From Dendrolimus kikuchii (Eukaryota; Arthropoda; Insecta; Lepidoptera; Lasiocampidae): 64,000 nt of DNA. This document shows positions 10,886-19,210 of the stretch, piece by piece. The stretch lies in contig CM034389.1 in NCBI GenBank assembly GCA_019925095.2, forward strand, positions 1,510,001-1,574,000, in the 5' to 3' direction. How positions within the stretch are numbered: position 1 is the first letter of the stretch; every line of letters starts with the position of its first letter. The notes under the pieces are model-generated. The model saw only the letters and a program-made list of their open reading frames with translations. It was not told where the DNA came from and did not search any database. A program made the translations under genes and the position numbers.

Positions 10886-11102
10886 AAATATTCGGGTCGT
10901 TTTAGTATTACGCCAAAAGAGAGGTTTGCACTGAAAATCGGCGTTGTGTCGGATATTATGCCGGCACAGCAATAAGCTGAGTGCAAACGTTGTTTGCTGA
11001 AAATGCGCCGTACAAATTCTCAAAATATGTTTTTATTTTTAAGTTACATGTCAGCAATGTAAGTACGTCGCTATTTCTTCAAACAATTATTTTCTTTCTT
11101 TC

Positions 11103-11205
11103 AGCGCGTTGGTAACATCTCTGGTGTTGCAAGCATCCATAGGCGACGGGAGCCGCTTTCCATCAGGTGGGCCGTCAACCTGTCTGCTATACTCAAACTA
11201 TAAAA
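11103..11205 (+). mobile_element. Short 3' end of the related retroposon
   Basis: GCGTTGGTAACATCTCTGGT to GCCGTCAACCTGTCTGC, followed by an A-run at 11201-11209. Confidence 0.6.
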
Positions 11206-11724
11206 AAAACAACCAAGATAAAATACTAAGTACTTGTACCATCGGCAAACCCAAGGTGGTGCCGGCCTTTCGTACAGGACAACGAGGATAGGGGGATGAA
11301 ATAGGGGGATCAGACAGGAGAGATCGGATAGAGCGAGATGGAGCATTGGAATTGTCATCGCACCAAATGCGATTAGCTCAAAGCCAACCGTTACTCGACG
11401 GTATTCTGTGAGAACGTGGTATCACACCGATCAAGCTAGCCCCAAGTGCTGTAATGAAGTAATGATTTTAGCACGACTACCACTTTAGAAATATACCAAT
11501 TAAACACTTAACAAATGTCTGTAAACAGGATTTTTTCAATTAAAATCAATTTTTATATAATTGCCTCCAAACAGCAATGCAACTAATAAATATTAAACAC
11601 GCTGTAGAGTGTCTAGACAAAATACTGGGTAACAAGGATTTACTGGGATATATAATAATAACAAAATTTACAGCAGTCTAAACAAAATTATACATTAGTC
11701 TTTTTTATGTTTTTTAATGCATGA

Positions 11725-11976
11725 ATTCAGCAGACAGGCAGACGGCCCACCTGATGGAAAGTGGTTACCATAGCTGCTGCAAATGCGCTGGGATACTGGA
11801 ACCTGGCCACTAATGCCGGAACACAACTCAGGGTGTTTATGGCGGCATACTTTAGATCAGGGGTGGTAGCCATCCAGACGGGCGCATACCCTACCACCTA
11901 ATTGTGTGTTGCTTTGTCGCCTCTTACGAGAGTCCGCCCGGTCGCAGATAATTGTATCCCTTCTGCGTTGCGGATA
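11725..11976 (-). mobile_element. SINE, diverged copy
   Basis: The minus-strand copy has several small deletions and substitutions but both ends are recognisable. Confidence 0.72.
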
Positions 11977-11984
11977 AAATAATA

Positions 11985-12830
11985 GATTTTGACACTACAG
12001 TATTTATTCTACTGGCAACATTTAATTTAAAAAAAGTCGAAATGTGTACACACAGTAGAAGTGAAACTTCAACGGACAAGTGGAAAAACGAATCGCAGCA
12101 ACATTTTAACTTGAAGTTTTACGGGCAGATTTTCAAATTGGACAAGTACATTAACCTACTACGTGTCCCAGCACACATTTCCATTTTTCGCAGGTTTACT
12201 GCAAATTATGATTTGGTTAGGTTAGGTACATTTTAATGAATGCATTTTTTATTTACATACATACATAATTTCACGCCAGTTCCCTTGCGGGGTAGGCACG
12301 AACAATAGAGCGCCATTTAGGCTTATTCTTACACACCTCACTTGCTTCTTTGACATTCATAACTCTTGTCATGCACGCTCGTCTGTTCTTAAGGCTCCTG
12401 ACATCACCTTTGCTAGTACACGATCAATTTGATCATGGAAGGTGTGCCGTGGCCTTCCACTTTTGCATTGTATATCTGTTTAGTCATTCTTTCCACATGC
12501 CCGAACCACCGGAGCATTCCTTTCCTTACCTTCACCCCGAGACTCTCTTTCAGACCAACTCTCTTTCTTACTTCGGTATTACGAACGCGGTCCGCGAGCG
12601 TCACTCCGCAGATTTTGCGCAGTGCTCGCATCTCGACCGCGTTTACTCTACTTTCATGCTCTCTCTTCCATACCCAACTATTTAAACATATTTTATTTTA
12701 TCAAACAAAGAAACTGAATTCGATCCGGAACCAAAAAATGCATCCATAGTCTACTCTAAAATTATGCCGCCTCTCACCACGTCTAGTCTAAATTTATGCT
12801 GCACTTCCACGCGGCCGTAATGCTTTTTCG
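11985..12830. repeat. Dispersed repeat split by an RTE-like LINE
   Basis: 11985-12250 and 12679-12830 together match 55700-55990 in parts, some inverted (CTTCAACGGACAAGTGGAAA, AATTCGATCCGGAACC). Class unknown. Confidence 0.5.
12258..12678 (-). mobile_element. RTE-like LINE, 5'-truncated
   Basis: This minus-strand copy has the ATGT tail at its left end and RT C-terminal codons (MRALRKICGVT). It lacks some codons around the GRPRHTF motif. TATTTA flanks both ends and may be a short target duplication. It splits another repeat at 11990-12250 and 12679-12830. Confidence 0.82.
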
Positions 12831-12874
12831 TGACAGAAAAATCCTAACACCCCGTCTATATAGAAGTGTCACTT

Positions 12875-14249
12875 CAAAAAGTTGGTTTAAGAAGTTTCAG
12901 AAAAATGTAGAAGATTCCGGAAGAAAAAGACAAGGACAGATACATTTTATAAAGGGATAGATGATGAACATGAGAATAACGAAATGAAGATCGAAATTCT
13001 AGATTAGAAGGTTCAGGCAGAAAAAGACAGAGATAGATAGATGATTAGAAAGGGATAGACAGTAAATAATAGAATATCAAAATTGTGGGTTCTAGAAGAT
13101 TCTTCCGGGTATATAAGCACCGTAAGGCGCGCCTCCCAGACAGTTCAATTGAAGACAGCAAAGCGACAAGTGCGATACGAAAGAGTTAGAAGAGAAGTTT
13201 AGTAGAAGACAGTGACAAGTTTAGTGGGCAGTTCACTGAATGAGGACTTTAGTGTAGTTTAACAGGAGATCCAGAAGCGAGCTACTCGCGGTAAATTCGG
13301 AGGTGTGCACCGCAGCAGCAGCAGCTAGTCTACGCAACATCGGCAACGGTATTTTTTTTTTTATTATCAACAACTCTACGGACTCTAGTTCCGTACCCTT
13401 TTTGTACAGCTTAATTTCTAGATTTAATTTTTTGAGTTTAACACGCTTATAGTTATTTTGGTTCTTGTGTGTGACATTAATTTATTGATTTTTGTGTTGA
13501 GGTGTATATATCTTACGAATAACTTATTATATTAATTTATTCTAGTTTTAATACTAAACTTATACTAATGTAGTGTGTATCTGTTACATGCTGGTGTTGT
13601 GAGGAAGTGCTTGTGCAGTGTGGGCCTTATACCTATACTTATATATATTTATTTACATTATTTTGTATATACGTATATATATTACTATTATATTTTTTTA
13701 TATATGTATTAAATTCATAAATTAGTGTAAGTATGTATATTTAAATTGTACAGTCCTATCTTTTTTCTGCTGCACCTACATCGCCAGATTAGTCAAGAAT
13801 TTCTTTTAAGCTAGGTTGCCTGGAAGACATCGCTATTAGTGATAAGGCCGCCTGTTGTTTTGCCAAGAAGTAATGTAATTATACATTTTGTTTTTGTATT
13901 TGTTTATTTTGGTGAGCAATAAAGTGTTATCAATCTATCTATCTATATATATGTGTGTTGTTTTTTTCTTTTCTGTGCCTGGGTTATTAATTGTTAGGCT
14001 CTTTGTGTGTCTTGTTTGGTTTGTGAAGTGTGCGTGTAATGCAATGCGGTGGTAGTTTGCGTTGGTGTTGGCGGCAACGGTATTGCGAGGGAGAAATCTT
14101 ATCGGGACAGTGCGTCGTTAGTCGTGCCTGAAAGGGCAACCCTGCAAGGAAGAATCACATACGGCTGTGTAAGTCAATAAAAGCGTTTATTGGAAAAAAA
14201 AACTGGTGTTTTCTTCCAATCGTACGTGCGTACCCCCGCTCGCACGTAA
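12875..14249 (+). mobile_element. LTR-like repeat (TGTGACG type), copy with nested insertion
   Basis: It contains a TATATAAGC promoter-like site, CAGTTCA, a poly(A) signal in GTCAATAAAAGCG and the end CGCTCGCACGTAACA. The 5' end is missing. The insertion at 13352-14069 splits it. The superfamily is unknown. Confidence 0.65.
13352..14069 (-). mobile_element. Nested retroposon inside an LTR, with 13-bp target duplication
   Basis: A T-run at the left suggests a minus-strand poly(A) tail. CGGCAACGGTATT lies on both sides (ending 13351 and 14082). Inside it, a plus-strand LINE tail (about 13760-13950) ends CAATAAAGTGTTATC with an ATCT repeat. Confidence 0.72.
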
Positions 14250-14302
14250 CAATACTTACTAGTTATTTTAGGTCAGATTTAGATTACTCATTAATCTTAT
14301 TG

Positions 14303-14563
14303 ATGAAAGAATGACTAAACAGATATACAATGCAAATGTGGACGGATGCAGAAGTCATGGAAGGCCACGACACACCTTCCATGATCAAATTGATCGTTTA
14401 CTGGCAGCAGGTGATGTCAGTAGCCTTAAGAACAGACGAGCGTGCATGACAAGAATTATGAATGTCAAAGAAGCAAGTGAGGTGTGTAAGAATAAGCCTA
14501 AATGGCGCTCTGTTGTTCGTGCCTACCCCGTAAGGGAACTGGCGTGAAGTTATGTATGTATTA
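14303..14563 (+). mobile_element. RTE-like LINE insertion, absent from block C
   Basis: It is 5'-truncated within the MTKQIYNA codons and ends in an ATGTATGT tail. ATTAATCTTATT stands at both edges. The corresponding place in block C (near 56667) has this sequence only once, so C preserves the empty site. Confidence 0.88.
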
Positions 14564-14640
14564 ATCTTATTATTGGGTTGTCTGGAAAATCAATCGCTTT
14601 TTAGTGACAAGACTGCCCTTTGTGCATAATCTACATATAT

Positions 14641-14771
14641 AGAGTCGTGGTAGCGTAATGGTAACTATAATACCTATAGACTTGAAATTTGGCATGGACC
14701 TTCCTTTCGCCAAGTAGAGGTCAGGTAAGAATGGATTTTACGGCACGCGAAGCGGACGGGTATCAACTAGT
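14641..14771 (+). mobile_element. Helitron-like insertion in a LINE tail, block A
   Basis: It runs from AGTCGTGGTAGCGTAATGG to GACGGGTATCAACTAG between two parts of a LINE tail (CCCTTTGTGCATAATCT and TTTTTGTATTGGCGAACAAT). Confidence 0.5.
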
Positions 14772-15089
14772 AAGATATAGTTTTAATATGTAAGTTCATT
14801 TTTGTATTGGCGAACAATAAAGTGTTATCTACCTTATTTTCTAGATTAAATTGTAATTTTTCTGTTGTTTCTTCACCCAGAGATGATATATGACAAAGAG
14901 TACGCTTGGTGAGTTAAATAACCTTCAGCATCGTCTATAATAGAGTTAAAATGACTACATCATTTACAAAATTATCAGTTCATAATCGTTTATCTGTGCC
15001 ACCGTACGATTTTAAAAACCTTTATTTTATAATAAATCTAGAAACATTACATACTGACGAGATTAGCAAGCATCGCAAATTACCAACCA

Positions 15090-15330
15090 TTTGCAACAAA
15101 CACCAAAGGCGTTACAAATGCGCTGCTGCTCTCTTAAGACTGGAAACTGGTCACTAATGCCGCGGAATACAACTCATAATTGTTATGGCGACATACTCTA
15201 AACCAGGGATGGTAGCCATCCAGTCGGGCAAATGCCCTACCACCTGGCTGTGGGTTGTTAAGTCGCCTCTTACGACAGGCCGCCCGGCAGCAGGAAATTG
15301 TATTCATGCTCCGTTCCTATACGGATAAAA
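15090..15330 (-). mobile_element. SINE, shared with block C
   Basis: The minus-strand copy lacks the 3' end. The same truncated copy is at 57385-57643. Confidence 0.75.
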
Positions 15331-15447
15331 CTTGTACAAACTTAACTTAATATTTTATAGGTAGATAGATAAAAAATAAATAAGACATATAGATATACAA
15401 AAAATTTCAAATGTCAAATAATTAACAGTCAAGTGAAAAATGTTCTA

Positions 15448-15499
15448 ATGCCGCCCGGCGACAGGCAATTGTATTCTTTCTCCGTTCCTGCACGGATAA
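15448..15499 (-). mobile_element. SINE 5' end fragment, shared with block C
   Basis: About 50 bp (complement of ATCCGTGCAGG..GGGCGGC). Its twin is at 57762-57813. Confidence 0.7.
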
Positions 15500-15703
15500 T
15501 ATAATTTATTTTAAACTGGCGGTTTTTCAACTGTACAGTAGCATGCAACTATGTAAATTAACATTTAAGAGCAATTATGTTTACGATCCACTGATTAGTT
15601 GGCTGTATAATCGATCTTCCTGAAAGTAGGTCGCATGAAACCAAATCGTGATTTTAAAAGGGCGAGAATTCATATTATTAATTCAGTTAATATAGACGTC
15701 ATC

Positions 15704-15864
15704 ATGCGTGTGCATAGTTTTTTTATTGTAACCCTGGTCCATTTGGTGTTTGGAGATTACGAGTATAAAAATCAAGAAGGACCCGTGTTGTATGATGCGT
15801 ATTTTGGTAAACCAATAACTGAGAAGAGAAGTAATTATTTGGCTAGTGTTGTTAATGGGACAAG
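15704..15864 (+). CDS. Orphan peroxidase first exon (copy A)
   Basis: The frame encodes a signal peptide (MRVHSFFIVTLVHLVFG) and EGPVLYDAYFGKPITEKRSN, ending VVNGT with phase 2 before GTAAGA. It is nearly identical to gene 2 exon 1 and less similar to gene 1 exon 1B. An upstream in-frame ATG at 15635 lies before the TATA-like TTTTAAAAGG and is unlikely to be used. It could be an alternative first exon of gene 1, because the phase fits exon 2, or a dead duplicate. No exon 2 partner of its own is seen before exon 1B. Confidence 0.7.
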
Positions 15865-16149
15865 GTAAGACTTCTTATATTTACTTTCTGAAATAGATAA
15901 AGGCTAAAAGGCCTTCCACATTTTTGTTTTGGATTTTATGGCTTGGCAGCTAGGCCTTTGAGCCAGATCTTAGATTCAATGTAGTTACTTCATTTTCTTA
16001 AACCTATGTGTAGCACAGCTGAACTGTAGGTTATCAGCTAGTGCCATTCAGCGGTGTTCTTGTGACAGCTCAAAAGGCCACAAAGGCGATTTCATTCTTT
16101 CGTTTCTTTTCTTTTATCATCTTTACTACATTATCTATTATAATAACAA

Positions 16150-16775
16150 CATTTAATTTAAAAAAAATGCTTTAAGAAGTTTCCGAAAAATCTAGATTAT
16201 TCTGGAAGAAAATGATAAGGGCAGATACATTTTATAAAGGGATAGATGATGAACAAGGGAATAACGAAATGGAGATCGAAATTCTAGATTAGAAGGTTCA
16301 GGCAGAAGAAGACAGACATAGATGCATGTTTAGAAAGGGATAGAGAGTAAATAAAAGAATAACGTAAAGAAGATCGAAATTATGGGTTCTAGAACATTCT
16401 TCCGGGTATAAAATCACGGTAAGGAGCGCCTCCCGGAGAGTTCAGTTGAAAACAGCAAAGCGACAAGTGCGATACGATCGAGTTGGAAGGAGAGTTAAGT
16501 AGAACGCACTGACGAGTTTAGCGGAGAGTTTAGTGGGAAATTCATAGAGTCGAGCGTAGTTTAAGAGGAGATCCAGAAGCGAGCTTCCCGCGGTTAATTA
16601 GGAGGTGAGCACTGCAGTAGCAGGAGGTGGCCTACAATATCGGCGACGGTATTGTGAGTGAGACATATTATCGTCTGCGTCGTTAGTTAGGGGCAACACT
16701 GCGGAGAAGAATCACGTACGGCTGTGTAAGTTAACAGCGTTTAGTTAAAAAACTGGTGTTTCCTTCCAATCCTAA
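16150..16775 (+). mobile_element. LTR-like repeat (TGTGACG type), incomplete copy
   Basis: The same body as 12875-14249 without the nested insertion, lacking both extreme ends. It follows the end of duplication block A. Confidence 0.65.
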
Positions 16776-17805
16776 TTGCCTGTGTGGAAAATAAATACAA
16801 TTAATAATTTGAAAATAATTAGCAGTAGTAAGTCGTTAGTATATAACTATTTACTAGTGGTCGCCCAGTGGTCGAAATTCGACCATAATTAATTTAAATT
16901 ATAAGTTTGAACATTATTAAGGTTCTGTTGCCAACGACTATAACTTCTATAATCACAGATTTCGTTCTACACTGTTAATTTTGACTTTAATAAAAAAAAA
17001 ACAAACGAGTTTACATGCGTGTGTGTGTCAAATACATGGGAATGTGTGTGATAAGATATGAATGGCTACTTAGCCGGAGCAAACCTGTTTCTCTATTAGA
17101 CCTGATGCCGCCTCGCAAATCCTAGTGAACCAAGCAGAAAAAAATGAACGCTTACCGTCACTGGAACTGTGTAAGGAATTATGCAGGATTTCGGCCGGAT
17201 TCGCGCGTCCTGCTTTTACACAAACACTACGCTAGACGTTCGAGACACAGTTGGCACTTTAGGGAGCGGTTATAGGGCTCAATGCAGTAGTTTTCCGACG
17301 ATTTTGACTATTTATCGGCGAGCGTGGTGTCGCGACGATATTTAGGCAGCCATTGGAAGATTCGGCTCGGCCAATGAAATGCATGTGTGTGCGCAGCGCC
17401 CTCTGGTTAGTGCCGGCCGAATTAAGGTGGAAGAGGAAATGTTAACGGTAAAGGGATGCTTTTCGGGAATGTGACGGGATGTCGTAACAGTGTGTAATGT
17501 TTTCTTTTATAGATTTAATGTATTTTTTATGCATAATTTTTAAAAGATATTAACATTCTGCACTCCTTCTCTGTATAAACTATAAGTGTGCGAAATTTCA
17601 CAATCCTCCGTCCGCGCAATTTACGTGCAAAATGGGTACAAAGTTTTTGCTTCACGTATTAATGTAATGATTATTCGGACATGCTAGTGAAGCATATTAT
17701 CACACGTCAGTTGGTTCATAAATATTATAACTTCTATGTTTATGTTTTAAGATATAAACAAAACGAAAAATCAAAAATGTGTTACACTAATAGTGTATAT
17801 TAATT
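16776..17805. other. Unique-looking sequence upstream of exon 1B
   Basis: No repeat partner was noticed in the window. A GC-richer stretch at 17120-17460 contrasts with AT-rich flanks and might hold regulatory DNA or an unknown element. Confidence 0.3.
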
Positions 17806-18870
17806 AAAAAAAACTTCGTTTAAAAAAACTAAAAAGTATAAAATAACTTATTTCTAAAGCTATTAGTATTAATATATGTTATCTAAAACATCTTAAAGTC
17901 GGTGCTTAGTCATTTTCAAAAAAATATACTTAGTAATTTTTATTTTTTACTTTGACTTCAAGATGTTTCAAATAATATATATTAATAATAATAGCTTTAG
18001 CAATAAGTTATTTTATACTTTTTAGTTTTTTAGTTTTTGAAGTCGGTTTTTTTAAAACGAAGTTTTTTTATTTTTTTTGTTACTTTTTAGTGTCTAGCTA
18101 TGTATGGGTAGACCTACGAAAGGTGCCACGCTGCCTTAAAAAATATAGGTCCCAAGAAACGGGAACAAAAAAAATGTTCGTAAAATGAAAACTACTGGGC
18201 CAAACTATGTTAAATTTCTAGGGGACCAAATGGCAACTATTTCGCATCAAACTAAAAAAGAATCACGTAAATCGGATCATAAATCTCAGAGTAATCGGTG
18301 TACATATGGAACGGAATGGAATTTTTAACATAAAAAATGTTCATAAAATAAAAACTACTAAGCCAAACTATGTCAAATTTTTAGGGGACTAAATGGAAGC
18401 TATTTCGCGTCGAACAAAAAAAGAATCATGTAAATCGGATTATAAATCTCGGAGTAATCGGTGTACATATGGAACGGAATGGAATTTTTAACATAAAAAA
18501 TGTTCATAAAATAAAAACTACTAAGCCAAACTATGTCAAATTTTTAGGGGACTAAATGGAAGCTATTTCGCGTCGAACAAAAAAAGAATCATGTAAATCG
18601 GATCATAAATCTCGGAGTAATCGGTGTACATATGGAACGGAATGGAATTTTTAACATAAAAAATGTTCATAAAATGAAAACTACAGGGCCAAACTGTCAA
18701 ATTTTTAGGGGACCAAATGGAAGCTATTCCGCGTCGAACAAAAGAGAAGAAAAGAATCACGTAAATCGGATCATAAATCTCGGAGTAATCGGTGAACATA
18801 CATAAAAAAAAAAGATCCCGACGAATTGAGAACATCCTCCTGTTTTTTAAAGTCGGTTAAAAATAACACA
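17806..18870 (+). mobile_element. Palindrome plus tandem-repeat element, copy 1
   Basis: 17806-18070 forms an imperfect palindrome (AACTTCGTTTAAAAA..AAACGAAGTT). It is followed by GTAGACCTACGAAAGGTGCC and four about 162-bp tandem units starting near 18174, 18338, 18500 and 18663. The end is GACGAATTGAGAACATCCTC and AAGTCGGTT. Confidence 0.72.
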
Positions 18871-18963
18871 ATCCATTCGCGTTCTTTTGTATGAACACTT
18901 AAAAACAATTATCCATAATAGATTCAATGCTATTGATTGGCAGAATAATCTGCTTCAACTAGG

Positions 18964-19020
18964 TTACGTGAAACTGAGGCGTGCTTATAAAAGGGCTTCA
19001 ACCCGAATTATAATCTGCAT
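18964..19020 (+). promoter_or_regulatory. Core promoter of gene 1 (exon 1B), TATA box with upstream TCACGT on the minus strand
   Basis: TATAAAAGGGC lies at 18986-18996, about 58 nt before the chosen ATG, so transcription should start near 19012-19020. About 16 nt upstream is TTACGTGA, whose reverse complement contains TCACGT, the hexamer known from silkmoth chorion-gene promoters. The orphan exon (15.65 kb) and gene 2 (57.96 kb) have TTTTAAAAGGGC at the aligned position and lack an intact TCACGT. The ovarian-follicle reading is inference only. Confidence 0.55.
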
Positions 19021-19043
19021 TGCTGATTAGAGTTTCGATTGTC

Positions 19044-19210
19044 ATGAATGTATATTGCTTTTTAAATATTGTGATTTCAATTCATTTAGTGTTTGGAAAT
19101 AATTATGATGTCAAAAGTCAAGAAGGTCCGGTCTTGTACGATGCGTATTTTGGTAAACCGATAACTGAGAAAAGAAGTACTTTTTTGGATAATGTTGTTA
19201 ATGGGACGAG
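19044..19210 (+). CDS. Gene 1 exon 1B: signal peptide and propeptide start
   Basis: The ATG at 19044 opens a hydrophobic leader (MNVYCFLNIVISIHLVFG) followed by a segment ending VVNGT. The exon ends AG before GTAAGT, phase 2, and completes a Ser codon with the first base of exon 2. The start lies downstream of the TATA box. The segment EGPVLYDAYFGKPITEKRS is almost identical in the orphan exon and in gene 2 exon 1. Confidence 0.85.

Larger units (their letters stand above)
13140..16085 (+). repeat. Segmental duplication block A (partner of 55990-58393)
   Basis: From the LTR body through the interrupted LINE tail, SINE fragments and the first exon, this block runs parallel to block C with only small differences. 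Homology stops near 16085, where block C continues into a LINE fragment. The block holds extra insertions (13352-14069 and an RTE-like copy at 14303-14563) absent from C. Confidence 0.75.

Noticed and set aside
15635..15703. Upstream ATG of the orphan exon (MKPNRDFKRARIHII...)
   Set aside because: It precedes the TATA-like box aligned with gene 1's promoter, and would put a basic stretch before the signal peptide.
18174..18830. 162-bp tandem units as satellite or CRISPR array
   Set aside because: There are only four units, they are part of a dispersed element with copies at 20.1 and 32.0 kb, and no unique spacers exist.
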